From a virus: 39,259 nt of DNA. Both the position numbers and the translations under genes were made by a program. How positions within the stretch are numbered: position 1 is the stretch's first letter; every line of letters begins with the position of its first letter. Where the stretch lies: positions 1-39,259 of IMG/VR virus record IMGVR_UViG_3300024520_000199. One strand, written 5' to 3'. A model generated the notes under the pieces. That model did no database searches. It saw only the letters and a program-made list of their open reading frames with translations, and was not told where the DNA came from. This document shows, one piece after another, positions 16,478 through 24,463 of the stretch.

Positions 16478-16773
16478 TGAGTGATGTTGTTAAACATTTA
16501 CGGGCGTTTGTTAATGATTTGCCGTCGGAAGTCGAAGAGCTTACACCAGAAAAAGCGTTGACGTTGGGAATGATTAAGGCGCAACGGGCAGCAAAAAAAA
16601 CGGTGATGAACAAGCGCAACGAGTTGATGAAAAATTATGACGCAAATATTTTCAAGGTTATGAAGATTTCAAACGGTGTCATTGAAATACCAGAGGAAAA
16701 TCTAAAATATTACGGCGAGGATTTGGTTAAGGCGGTTTCGGGAATACCAAACGCAACGATTAAAGCGGTTTAA
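16477..16773 (+). CDS. Small hypothetical protein in tail-tip operon
   Basis: 98 residues, ATG overlapping the previous stop. Mostly helical and basic (KAQRAAKKTVMNKRNELMKNYD in the middle, about residues 34-55), with a short C-terminal EEIPEEN-type strand-turn and ending GIPNATIKAV. No family recognised. It is inserted between the DUF2163-like and NlpC/P60 genes, so an assembly or tail-tip accessory role is possible but not shown. Confidence 0.6.
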   Translation: MSDVVKHLRAFVNDLPSEVEELTPEKALTLGMIKAQRAAKKTVMNKRNELMKNYDANIFKVMKISNGVIEIPEENLKYYGEDLVKAVSGIPNATIKAV

Positions 16774-16775
16774 AA

Positions 16776-17267
16776 ATGGATTGGTTTTTTGCAAAAAAAG
16801 AAGCTCGGGATCGAGCCCATGAAATCATGAAAAAATGGGAAGGTACGCCCTATCATCATATGGGAGCGGATCGGGCTGGTATGGATTGCACAAAGTTAAT
16901 GGGTAAAATCATGATTGACTTGGGAACATTGAAGCAATTGATCCCGGATTTATACTATACAAAAGACTGGTATATACACGGCGACAAAGAGGTTGTTTTG
17001 AATACCTTTGAGGAACATTTAAGGCTTTATCAAGTCGAAGGATTCGAGCTTAAAAAATACCATTATACCCACGGGAAAAGCGTTTTGTTGTTTGGTGATT
17101 TTCTCGGGTTTGCAATCGGCAAAAAGGGCCTAGTTAACCATACGGCGTTTTATTTGAACTCGAAACAAATGTATCATGTGATCAATAAATCGACGGCGCA
17201 AGTTTATCAATATTCTAAAACGTGGGAATCGAGATTGAAAATTTATTATCGGATTTTTAGGAAGTAG
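16776..17267 (+). CDS. NlpC/P60-family tail peptidase
   Basis: 163 residues, ATG two bases after the previous stop. The catalytic Cys is C38 in GMDCTKLMGKI, preceded by a WEGTPYHHMGADRAG segment typical of phage NlpC/P60 peptidases. The catalytic His is H122 in VNHTAFYL, with H134 in MYHVINK as a candidate third polar residue. Homologues at the tail tip (gene transfer agent gp14, lambda gpK class) cut peptidoglycan peptide crosslinks for DNA entry. Between a DUF2163 protein and a J-like tip protein is the conserved position. It lacks the JAB domain of lambda gpK. Confidence 0.85.
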   Translation: MDWFFAKKEARDRAHEIMKKWEGTPYHHMGADRAGMDCTKLMGKIMIDLGTLKQLIPDLYYTKDWYIHGDKEVVLNTFEEHLRLYQVEGFELKKYHYTHGKSVLLFGDFLGFAIGKKGLVNHTAFYLNSKQMYHVINKSTAQVYQYSKTWESRLKIYYRIFRK

Positions 17268-17273
17268 TTGAAA

Positions 17274-19604
17274 ATGGGAATCCCAGAGATTGCAAACTTC
17301 GGAATACAGTTGATCGCCCCGGGCGTAAAATATCGGGTGCGAGGTGGGAAACGTTCGAGGCAAGAGCAGTCTGACGAATTCGGAGCGAATGATCTAGAAG
17401 ATTTCAACGTAACTAGCGCAAATGAAGGAAAAGTTGTAAAGCTTCTTTATGGTCGAACTCGTAACGAATTAAATATTATTGCATACAAGAATTTATTGAC
17501 GCAAACAACCTTTGATATTAGCGGCGGCGGCGGTGGCAAAGGCGGATCGTCTAGCTCGGCGTCTTCAACCCCCTCTGGGTTTCGGTACTTCCTTGATATT
17601 TGGTACGCGTTAGGATTGGGTAAGCTAGACTTTACCCGGGCCTGGGTAAACAATCAAGAAATCGTCAACCTTGCGGTGTTCGAACCCTTGTGGACATATG
17701 TTGCATTACAATTTAATGACGGTGAAAACGGCGTTTTTCCAACTATATTCGACGGCAACCCGGGATTCGGAGCATTTACAAACGCGATCCCGGGTGTATC
17801 ACATTTGTTTTTTCATTGGTATCTTTTAGGGGAAAACGTATCAAGCGTTTCAACGTTGCATTTATTGCTAGAACGCGAATTAGTTACCCCTCTATCATTC
17901 CCTAACATGGCAAGCGGATCGAATCCGGCAAGCGCAGTTTATGATCTTTTGAGGCGGGCCGGGGTCGTTTCGAGTCAATTTGATGTTGCTTCTTTCGAAG
18001 CGGCTTCGGTGTTTTGGAATACTAAAGAATATGGAATCAATGTTGCATTTACCAAATTATCGACGGTTCAATCTTTGATCAATCAAATTCTCGGTTTGCT
18101 TGACGCAACGGTTGCAATCAACACCGAGGGGAAATATGTTTTAAAATATCGGGATCCTTTGCTTGCAAGTTCAGCGCATATCACCGACGATTTTTTTATC
18201 GATCTAAGTTTAAGACGGGTAACATATACACAAGTACCCAACGATTTTAAAGCAACGTTTAAGGATAAGGATCAAGAATACACAGATAGAACGATCAACG
18301 TCCAAAACCAAGCGGCGATCAACTTAAACGGTAACATAGTTACCGAGTCGATTGACATGAGAATGTTTGATAATGTGACTTCAGCAAGTCGAAGACTTAT
18401 CGAGATAATGAAAAACCTTTCATTCCCTCTTTTGGAATGCCAGGTTACAACCTACTTAACATTCAGTGAACTTTTGCCCGGTGACAAGGTGACGTTGACT
18501 AATGCAAAATTCGGGGTTTCGGGTGCGGATTTTTGGATTACGGAAGTTAGCCAGAAAGATCTCGATAAAAATCTGTTTTCCTTCAAAGCGATCCAGGTGA
18601 CAGAAACATTATTTGACGATATATTTTTCGACGTTGGCGGCACTGAAACGGTGCCGGTTGCGGGTACGATGACAGACTTTGCAAACGTGAAGGTATTTGA
18701 ATTACCTTACACGTCAACCTATGGATTCGAACCAGCGTTTCTGTTTTTAGTACAGCGCAACTTTCAATTTGAAACGGGCTTTGATGTTTTAGCATCACCT
18801 ACAACCGGCGGGCCCTTTACGAATATTGGTGGGTTTGCAACGTTTTCGCAACATGGCGCAACGGCCGAACTATACCCGATAACGCATGAGATCGATAACG
18901 ACAACGGGATCCTTTATACGCCAACGATCAACGATCCAACTTTCGATAGCATTTCGGAATCTCAATTATACACAACCCCCCGGTTTGCTTTAATCGGTGG
19001 CACTGAGTTGGTGGCGTTTCAAACCGTTACCCCCGAGGGCGGGGCTAGCTTTCGATTAACCGGCGTTATACGTGGGATCCTTAATACTCCTGTCTCTTCT
19101 CATATTCTCGGGGCCGAGATTTGGCTAACAACTTTAGGCTTGAATGTGATTCAATCGGCACTGGCAACCGGGACGTTTTTCCACAAGGTGATCCCGACGT
19201 TTGCCGGAACACCGGAACAGGTATTTGATCCAACGGGCGCAACAGAGCGATCACAAACGACGGTTAACACGGCGAAGATTCCCCGGATCCCGTCTTATGT
19301 GACCGCAACCCGAACGGGATCTAGTATCGCGTTGTCTATATTCCCAAATACGCCAGACGTTGGAGGGACGGGAGACGGGATACCGGAGAACGTTACAGAC
19401 TCACCTTCCCCGTTTCCGTTTATCGGCGAGTTATTAGTGGAATATGATGCGGCGATCAAACACACATTACAACAGGGAACAACAGAGGTTGCAACGATAA
19501 GAGCGGGAGCGGTGACGATTACAATAAAGCATAGGCGGGACGGTTTTACCTCGGGAGCGCGAACCGTTTTCGTCGCGGCGTCGGATGGTTTTTATCATGG
19601 CTAG
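17274..19604 (+). CDS. Tail tip / host-specificity protein, J-like (phage tail protein 3 family)
   Basis: 776 residues. I chose ATG 17274 (MGIPEIANFG); a TTG at 17268 is too close to the AGGAAG ribosome binding site. N-terminal part carries the J-like signature VVKLLYGRTRNELNIIAY followed by a Gly/Ser spacer (SGGGGGKGGSSSSASS, about residues 85-105). Central region includes NQILGLLDATVAINTEGKYVLKYR and LLPGDKVTL, matching the hub domains of PF13550-type proteins. C-terminal part has RLTGVIRGILNTPVSSH, typical of the family, then a beta-rich end likely to contact the receptor. It is shorter than lambda J (1132 residues). Confidence 0.85.
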   Translation: MGIPEIANFGIQLIAPGVKYRVRGGKRSRQEQSDEFGANDLEDFNVTSANEGKVVKLLYGRTRNELNIIAYKNLLTQTTFDISGGGGGKGGSSSSASSTPSGFRYFLDIWYALGLGKLDFTRAWVNNQEIVNLAVFEPLWTYVALQFNDGENGVFPTIFDGNPGFGAFTNAIPGVSHLFFHWYLLGENVSSVSTLHLLLERELVTPLSFPNMASGSNPASAVYDLLRRAGVVSSQFDVASFEAASVFWNTKEYGINVAFTKLSTVQSLINQILGLLDATVAINTEGKYVLKYRDPLLASSAHITDDFFIDLSLRRVTYTQVPNDFKATFKDKDQEYTDRTINVQNQAAINLNGNIVTESIDMRMFDNVTSASRRLIEIMKNLSFPLLECQVTTYLTFSELLPGDKVTLTNAKFGVSGADFWITEVSQKDLDKNLFSFKAIQVTETLFDDIFFDVGGTETVPVAGTMTDFANVKVFELPYTSTYGFEPAFLFLVQRNFQFETGFDVLASPTTGGPFTNIGGFATFSQHGATAELYPITHEIDNDNGILYTPTINDPTFDSISESQLYTTPRFALIGGTELVAFQTVTPEGGASFRLTGVIRGILNTPVSSHILGAEIWLTTLGLNVIQSALATGTFFHKVIPTFAGTPEQVFDPTGATERSQTTVNTAKIPRIPSYVTATRTGSSIALSIFPNTPDVGGTGDGIPENVTDSPSPFPFIGELLVEYDAAIKHTLQQGTTEVATIRAGAVTITIKHRRDGFTSGARTVFVAASDGFYHG

Positions 19605-19615
19605 GAGATAGATTA

Positions 19616-19996
19616 ATGACAGTATTAACGAGCGGTTTAATCATTTTCGATCATGGGGCACAGGGTTGGAATGCAAGCTATAGCGCGAACTTTCAGCTTA
19701 TCCATGATACGTTTGTAGAGATATTTCTAGCGGGCGTAATACCCGGAACAGATACTATAGCGGCTGTTCCTTCTATATCTTCGGCGGTGTTGACCGATTC
19801 CAGTACTGGAACACCGGGATCAATAATTGCAGATGGTACAGCGGCATATTCTCAAGTAATTACGAACGATAACAACGCGAGTTTGACCGATCAAATAAAC
19901 AAACTGATCGATGATGTTACAGATCTACAAGCCTCACATAATGATTTACTTGTGAAGCTGCGGAAGTCAACCGGCGTTGGAATATTAGCAGGATAA
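19616..19996 (+). CDS. Tail appendage protein, hypothetical
   Basis: 126 residues, ATG after CTAGGAGATAGATTA. Starts with a beta segment TVLTSGLIIFDHGAQGWNASYSAN, a pattern seen in small proteins encoded after J-like genes (HG-x-x-x-W with Asn-rich follow-up). A Ser/Thr/Gly middle part and a C-terminal coiled coil (LTDQINKLIDDVTDLQASHNDLLVKLRK) follow. The coiled coil suggests a trimeric fibre or fibre-attachment role; this is inference. Confidence 0.6.
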   Translation: MTVLTSGLIIFDHGAQGWNASYSANFQLIHDTFVEIFLAGVIPGTDTIAAVPSISSAVLTDSSTGTPGSIIADGTAAYSQVITNDNNASLTDQINKLIDDVTDLQASHNDLLVKLRKSTGVGILAG

Positions 19997-20008
19997 AAGG
20001 GGGAAAGA

Positions 20009-20386
20009 ATGCAAGATCCAGCAGAATTATTATTAAAGGCGGTTGTTGTTTTGGCCGGTGTTATTGGTGCCTTGTGGGGATCCTATTTGGCGTTGCAGAA
20101 AACCAAAGAGAACGCGATTCAGGCTTTGAGGGATGAACACGAAAAGAATACAAAGAGTCTTTTAAAACAGATTTCAACGTCTTGTACGGTTCATCGAGAA
20201 TCTTTGAAGGTCGAACGGTTGCAGCAAAAAGAGGAAATCGAGAGGACGGTTGATCATTATGAGCGGTATATCAAGACGTTGAAACGGATTGCGAAATTAC
20301 CGATAAACGGGAAAGCGGATCTAATTTTTAAAGAAGAAACTGATCGAATCAGAAAGGAGATTGATCGGAAAAATGGGAAAATCTAA
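20009..20386 (+). CDS. Membrane-anchored coiled-coil protein, candidate inner-membrane spanin
   Basis: 125 residues, ATG after AAAGGGGGAAAGA. One N-terminal transmembrane segment (about residues 7-29, LLLKAVVVLAGVIGALWGS), no signal cleavage site, then a long charged helical region to the end. This N-in, periplasmic coiled-coil topology and length match i-spanins (Rz class), and a lipoprotein gene follows immediately, as in Rz/Rz1 pairs. A Cys at about residue 60 could form a disulfide dimer. I-spanins link to an outer-membrane lipoprotein and disrupt the outer membrane at lysis. Alternative: a superinfection or other membrane protein. Confidence 0.6.
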   Translation: MQDPAELLLKAVVVLAGVIGALWGSYLALQKTKENAIQALRDEHEKNTKSLLKQISTSCTVHRESLKVERLQQKEEIERTVDHYERYIKTLKRIAKLPINGKADLIFKEETDRIRKEIDRKNGKI

Positions 20387-20447
20387 AAAATTATTTGTGT
20401 GGTTTGGTGATACGTTTCATCATTTTTTTTTACGAAAGGATATTCTA

Positions 20448-20744
20448 TTGCGACAAAAAATATTTAATGCAACGAGCGTTGCAATCCTTCTGTTAGCCGC
20501 TTATTTGCTGGTTTCTTGCTCATCGATCGATCAACGTTTTGTTGACGCAATGATCAGAACAAACGGCGATATCAGAAAGGCGCATACAGAAGACATAGAG
20601 AAAGCTCCGGGCTTTCTCGAAATCAAAACGACAAAGGGCGAGGTTTATTACAACGACCTTTTACGCGATTTGCTCTTTGCGGAAGAAGCGCAACTTAACG
20701 AAATCAAAGCGTTTCAAGAAAAGGAAGGCCTAAAGAATGAATGA
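20448..20744 (+). CDS. Lipoprotein, candidate outer-membrane spanin
   Basis: With TTG at 20448, seven bases behind GAAAGGA, the protein is 98 residues and starts as a textbook lipoprotein: Arg/Lys N-region, hydrophobic core SVAILLLAAYLL, lipobox LVSC with Cys followed by SSID. An upstream in-frame ATG at 20373 (after AAGGAG) would add 25 residues with Trp/Phe/His that do not suit a lipoprotein signal; an in-frame TTG at 20361 sits inside the ribosome binding site. The mature part is helical and charged. Placement directly behind a one-TM coiled-coil protein supports an o-spanin role. It is longer than Rz1-type o-spanins (about 40 mature residues), so another lipoprotein function remains possible. 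Confidence 0.6.
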   Translation: MRQKIFNATSVAILLLAAYLLVSCSSIDQRFVDAMIRTNGDIRKAHTEDIEKAPGFLEIKTTKGEVYYNDLLRDLLFAEEAQLNEIKAFQEKEGLKNE

Positions 20745-21072
20745 AATCGAACTAGCAAAAAGATCACTTGAAGTTGCGGGAATGATCTTGAAAAACGTTT
20801 CGAGTGATAACCCACAAGCTAGAACGTGGGCTGAAAACGTCGGCGGCCGGATCGCGAATCGCGAATTAAAATTGAAGGAAGCCAACGACGAAGGCAACGA
20901 AATTCTAGCAAAATACAACCGGGAAGCTCTTGATCGACTTGCCCGGGGCGGTGCAGAATTAGCGGCGTTTGCTGATGTTGTGAAGGATAAAACCCTTTTA
21001 GAGATGTTAGAAAAAGCCGCTCTTGAGGTAATAGGTTTCTTAATTGACGCCATCCTCAAGGGCGGCGGGTGA
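20737..21072 (+). CDS. Hypothetical helical protein in lysis region; ends at an in-frame TGA
   Basis: 111 residues, ATG at 20737 after AAGGAAGG, overlapping the preceding stop. Largely helical and soluble, with NPQARTWAENVGGRI and a C-terminal hydrophobic helix TLLEMLEKAALEVIGFLIDAIL ending KGGG. After the TGA the same frame stays open and continues into the next gene (see findings), so the two may derive from one ORF. No lysozyme, amidase, endopeptidase or holin motif is visible, though the C-terminal helix is hydrophobic enough to touch membrane. Confidence 0.6.
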   Translation: MNEIELAKRSLEVAGMILKNVSSDNPQARTWAENVGGRIANRELKLKEANDEGNEILAKYNREALDRLARGGAELAAFADVVKDKTLLEMLEKAALEVIGFLIDAILKGGG

Positions 21073-21159
21073 GGGGTTGATAATCCTCTTGTAGCTGATG
21101 GAGTCAAGGCCGTTGTTGGCATTGAACCAGAAATGAAAAATGTGAAGGAAAGGATCGAA

Positions 21160-21495
21160 ATGAGTTTAAGAGCCCGACACGTTGCAGATCATGTTAAGGG
21201 AGTATTAAAAGAAGTAGAGGAAAAAGATTGGTTAGACGCGTTAGGAAAGGCGCAACGGTTAGCGGTTGAAGCGGCCAAAACTTGGACGGAATTAACAACC
21301 AACGAAAGCGGAACGCAGGAAGAGGCGAACGTTGACGGGGCGAAAAAGAAAGCCTTTATCGTTGAAGGATTCGGGATTGCTCTTGATGAATTTAAAGCAG
21401 AGGGTTATCTTGATTTCGTCGATGACGGTTGGATAGAACTAATTAAGGTAATGTTGCCAGCGGCGATTGAAACGATCTACCGGGCAACCGGGTAA
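21160..21495 (+). CDS. Hypothetical protein, second half of possible split ORF
   Basis: 111 residues from ATG 21160, which has GGAAAGGATCGAA upstream. An in-frame ATG at 21133 (9 residues longer) has no comparable site. Helical: RHVADHVKGVLKEVEEKDWLDALGKAQRLAVEAAKTW, an Asn/Glu/Gly turn, then GFGIALDEFKAEGYLDFV and a C-terminal helix ending ETIYRATG. No known domain recognised. It is the last gene of the late operon; a strong terminator starts about 20 bases after its stop. Confidence 0.6.
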   Translation: MSLRARHVADHVKGVLKEVEEKDWLDALGKAQRLAVEAAKTWTELTTNESGTQEEANVDGAKKKAFIVEGFGIALDEFKAEGYLDFVDDGWIELIKVMLPAAIETIYRATG

Positions 21496-21515
21496 AGATA
21501 TCTTAGCACCGTGGC

Positions 21516-21549
21516 AAAAAGGGTCCGATTCATCACTCGGATCCTTTTT
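21516..21549 (+). terminator. Strong terminator, probably bidirectional
   Basis: 13-bp stem (AAAAAGGGTCCGA / TCGGATCCTTTTT, one G-T wobble) with an 8-base loop, followed by a long T-run on the + strand and flanked by an A-run on the other side. It ends the late + operon, and because the minus-strand gene at 21551-21751 stops right beside it, it can also end that transcript. Confidence 0.85.
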
Positions 21550-21550
21550 T

Positions 21551-21751
21551 TTATTGATTGGCAAATTCTTCGATTACCTCGTCGAGCTTTTCACTTTGCC
21601 CGGAATCGATACAATCAATAATTCTTTGAAGCGAATTTTCTACCTCACTCATACCGAACGAATCGGCAAAATCTCGGGCGGTTGCGATTTTTACGATCAA
21701 GTCGGCTTGATTTGCGGCGTGAGTTGCGGCCATTTCTTCGGGTGTGCTCAT
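21551..21751 (-). CDS. Small acidic protein, the only convincing minus-strand gene
   Basis: 66 residues reading leftward, ATG complement at 21749-21751. On its own strand AAAAGGATAG lies eight bases before the ATG, a normal ribosome binding site. Sequence is Glu/Asp/Ala-rich and helical (MSTPEEMAATHAANQADLIV; ending DEVIEEFANQ) with natural amino-acid composition, unlike the overlapping + frame. It stops one base from the shared terminator. Function unknown. Its place between the late operon end and early operon start, transcribed oppositely, suggests a regulatory or establishment role, but nothing in the sequence proves it. Confidence 0.7.
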   Translation of the reverse strand: MSTPEEMAATHAANQADLIVKIATARDFADSFGMSEVENSLQRIIDCIDSGQSEKLDEVIEEFANQ

Positions 21752-21779
21752 TTTTTCTATCCTTTTTTTTATTTTTATG

Positions 21780-21807
21780 TTGCAATCGTGTTAAGATTCT
21801 GTATTTT
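21780..21807 (+). promoter_or_regulatory. Candidate early + promoter (TTGCAA / TATTTT)
   Basis: TTGCAA at 21780-21785, 16-base spacer, TATTTT at 21802-21807, then a start at 21831 behind CGAAAGGAGCG. TTAAG falls five bases after the -35 box, similar to the six accessory-region promoters. On the opposite strand TTAACA with a TAAAAA 17 bases on could serve the minus gene, so divergent promoters may overlap here. Confidence 0.45.
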
Positions 21808-21830
21808 CTTATCACGAAAGGAGCGTAATT

Positions 21831-22064
21831 ATGGAAAAAACTGTTTCAAAATTTTATCCGGTTGAAAAAACTATTCCAATGAGGATTGATTTTCGATCAA
21901 ATCCCTACAACAAAGCCCTACTAAAACGATACAAGGCTTTGTTGCGGGATCAAGGAAAAAAAATCGGTTTTGGTGCCGGATTGGATTTTATCGACATGGT
22001 CGAAAACGTTTTACTAGATTCCAAAATCGAATTACCCGAAGGGAAAAAAATAAAATATGGTTGA
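21831..22064 (+). CDS. Small early protein, unknown
   Basis: 77 residues, ATG after GAAAGGAGCGTAATT. Starts MEKTVSKFYPVEKTIPMRIDF, then basic NPYNKALLKRYKALLRDQGKKIGFG and a helix FIDMVENVLLDSKIEL. No domain recognised. First gene of the replication operon; its stop codon lies within the next gene's first codons (overlap of 8 bases), so the two are coupled. Confidence 0.65.
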   Translation: MEKTVSKFYPVEKTIPMRIDFRSNPYNKALLKRYKALLRDQGKKIGFGAGLDFIDMVENVLLDSKIELPEGKKIKYG

Positions 22065-22932
22065 ATATGCTGATAAGCAAGTTTGGTATAAAGCGATCCA
22101 AATGGGGCTAATGGTGACAAAAGCCGGGGCTCCCTTCAAAGCCGGTTGGGTAGAAATGAACGTTCCGAAAATCGAAAACGGCGAGCAAACGGTATTTGAT
22201 AATTGGAAAACAGCTTATAATCAAGCCAAAGCAGCGATGACGGGAACACCGGCAGCGCAACCGGCACAGGCGCAAACGACCCAACCTACGGAAAGTGAAA
22301 AATTGCCCGAGCCACAAAACGGCGAACGGTCACAGCTCTTTATTATCGGCCGAGAGTTGGATTTCTCACAATGGCCAGAGTTGATCAAGGCAACTATAAT
22401 GGTTTGTACCAAGGAAGAGCCCCGAGCGCGTTGGTTTTCCGCTGTCCATTCGTGCCCTTCAGATTGTGTGGATGCGGAAGGGGAAAGCCTAAAGGCGACG
22501 AATAAAGCGATTATGTTAGGGTACAAGGTTCATGGTACAAACCTTGAGAGCCACTATCGGCGGGCCATAGGGGAAGAGAAAAACAAACCGGCTAGCGACG
22601 GGAAAAAAACGCAGATCGTTATGATGCTGGAAAAAAAGATCAATCAAAACGCCCAACATTGCACCGAAAAAGAAGCAACGTTGATCGCGTCGAATTGGCG
22701 GCGGGATGAAATATCAAGGCTATTCCCAGGCAAAAGCAGTTTGACGGATTTGACCTTTGGCCAAGCTGAAAAACTGATCGCTTCAATCAATGAGTTTTCA
22801 AATCGTAATATCCGCAACGAGATAATTGCTCATCAGAACGACGCGAAAAACGCGAGCGGGCCAACGGTTGAACCTTCAAAGTCTTCAAACGAGGCGATTG
22901 ACAGCATTGATGATGATGAAATCCCATTCTAA
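22057..22932 (+). CDS. Probable ssDNA-binding/recombination accessory protein with SSB-type C-terminal tail
   Basis: 291 residues. The last residues are DSIDDDEIPF, close to the SSB C-terminal interaction tip (acidic run then I-P-F) used to recruit helicases, nucleases and primase. Residues ~65-95 are an Ala/Pro/Gln/Thr linker. Residues ~95-180 form a mixed segment with Cys (CPSDC) and aromatic residues. Residues ~190-255 are helical, with TEKEATLIASNW and SSLTDLTFGQAEKLIASI, a small helical module common in phage recombination proteins. I cannot identify an OB fold by eye. Neighbours are an SF2 helicase, VRR-NUC nuclease and primase-helicase, all potential partners of such a tail. Start ATG 22057 overlaps the previous gene. 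Confidence 0.6.
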   Translation: MVEYADKQVWYKAIQMGLMVTKAGAPFKAGWVEMNVPKIENGEQTVFDNWKTAYNQAKAAMTGTPAAQPAQAQTTQPTESEKLPEPQNGERSQLFIIGRELDFSQWPELIKATIMVCTKEEPRARWFSAVHSCPSDCVDAEGESLKATNKAIMLGYKVHGTNLESHYRRAIGEEKNKPASDGKKTQIVMMLEKKINQNAQHCTEKEATLIASNWRRDEISRLFPGKSSLTDLTFGQAEKLIASINEFSNRNIRNEIIAHQNDAKNASGPTVEPSKSSNEAIDSIDDDEIPF

Positions 22933-24463
22933 ATATGAGCTTAAAACCTATAGCCTAATGGATCATCAGATCAAAGGGGCTCGGGGCGTTAAGCGTTTGT
23001 TGCTACAGGGCTTGTTTCGGATCCTGGTAGTTTCCCCACCGGGATCCGGAAAAACCAAGTTAATGATCTGGTTTCTGTATTGGCTTGTCGATTCGGGAAT
23101 CCCCGTTTTGCTAATCGTTCCCAAGGGTTATATTTTGGATCAATTCTTGGTCGATCTGGATGCGTTAGGGCTCGAATACGGGATCATTCGTAGCGGCTGC
23201 AAAGAAAACCGAGGGCCATTGATCCAGATTGGAACGTACCAAACCTTGATCCGTCGAAATTTGCCCCCCGCAAAATACGTTTTCATTGATGAGGCTCACA
23301 GAACCATGTGTGATTCCATCCAAAAGATAATTGATCACTATAGCAACCCTCGCGTTTTGGGCTTTTCCGGATCACCTTGCAGATCAGACGGGCGGCCGTT
23401 GGGAGGGCCTGATGGATTCCAGGCAATGTTTGAATGTTCGACGGTTCAAGAGCTCATTGATTGTGGGATGCTGGTCAAAGGTGAGTATTACGGGGCCGAC
23501 ATATACCCGGATTTGTCAGAAGTAGAAAAGAGCGGGGCTGATTACAATCAAGAACAGTTATCGAGAAAGGCAAATACAACCCAGTTGAACGGCGAAGCGG
23601 TGAAACTGTGGTTAGAATTAGCAAAGGGATTCCAAACGATTGTTTTTTCTGTGGATATCAAACACGGTTACGAATTAGAACAGAAATTTAATGCAACGGG
23701 TTACTCGTTTTGCATGATCGATTATAAAACACCAAAGAAAAAGCTTGATCAAATATTGTACAAGTTCAGGCAAAAATTGATCACAGGAATTGTAAACTGT
23801 GGAAAGCTCGGGGAAGGGCTCGATATATCGGGGATTGATTGTTTAGTCGATTGCAAACCCACATTGAGCCCCGGAAACCAGATCCAAAAATGGGGGCGGC
23901 CGAGCCGATGTGAACCGGGAAAGGATAAATGGATTTGCATTGATATTGCAAATAACATAGAAACCCATTCATTTTCACATACTTTAAGAGAATGGAATCT
24001 TGAAAAGAAAAGAAAGGCAAAGCTTGAACCGATCCGACGTTGCCCGATGTGTTACCGGCTAGCGGAAGGAAAAACCAAGGTTTGTTTTTGCGGCTATGAA
24101 TGGAAGACAGAAACGGAAGGAATGAAGAAGCGATCAATAGAGGTTGTCGAGCAAAGATTTAAAAAGGTCGAAGAGGAAGATCTGATCCGAAAGGAAATAT
24201 TTTCGATTTGTCTTAAAGTTTCAATGGATCTATACCGAAATATAGATTTCCAACAGAAGGCCAAACAACTAACAATAATTAAATTAGAAGGGGGGCTATT
24301 AACGCAACGCGAAGAGCTTGCATATTCGGCGATCAAAAACGGTGTTACGGATAAGCAACGCGGATTTCTTTTGGGGCTTGGGTATTCGGCTATAGAGATC
24401 AACGGGATTTCAAAGAAAAAGGCGGGCTATTTAATTTCTTTAAAATCAAAGGTAAGAATATGA
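22910..24463 (+). CDS. SF2 (DEAH-type) helicase with zinc ribbon
   Basis: About 517 residues. Three consecutive in-frame ATGs at 22910-22918 overlap the end of the previous gene; which is used is unclear, and an upstream opening at 22826 lies too deep in that gene. Walker A is PPGSGKT (about residues 42-48), DEAH box FIDEAHR (about 127), motif III-like GFSGSPCR, motif VI QKWGRPSRC (about 325-332). A CPMC ... CFCG zinc ribbon follows at about 378-396. The C-terminal ~55 residues (TDKQRGFLLGLG ... KKKAGYLISLK) resemble a small helical module found in other phage helicases. UvsW/RecG-like roles in phage replication and branch migration are likely. Confidence 0.85.
   Translation: MMMKSHSKYELKTYSLMDHQIKGARGVKRLLLQGLFRILVVSPPGSGKTKLMIWFLYWLVDSGIPVLLIVPKGYILDQFLVDLDALGLEYGIIRSGCKENRGPLIQIGTYQTLIRRNLPPAKYVFIDEAHRTMCDSIQKIIDHYSNPRVLGFSGSPCRSDGRPLGGPDGFQAMFECSTVQELIDCGMLVKGEYYGADIYPDLSEVEKSGADYNQEQLSRKANTTQLNGEAVKLWLELAKGFQTIVFSVDIKHGYELEQKFNATGYSFCMIDYKTPKKKLDQILYKFRQKLITGIVNCGKLGEGLDISGIDCLVDCKPTLSPGNQIQKWGRPSRCEPGKDKWICIDIANNIETHSFSHTLREWNLEKKRKAKLEPIRRCPMCYRLAEGKTKVCFCGYEWKTETEGMKKRSIEVVEQRFKKVEEEDLIRKEIFSICLKVSMDLYRNIDFQQKAKQLTIIKLEGGLLTQREELAYSAIKNGVTDKQRGFLLGLGYSAIEINGISKKKAGYLISLKSKVRI

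Noticed and set aside
21467-21865. 132-residue + ORF across the late/early switch
   Set aside because: It runs through the terminator and opposite the minus gene; it has aromatic low-quality composition and no ribosome binding site.
22826-22909. Upstream extension of the SF2 helicase
   Set aside because: The extra residues are Arg/Thr-rich shadow sequence inside the SSB-tail gene; the ATG triplet at 22910-22918 is a better start.
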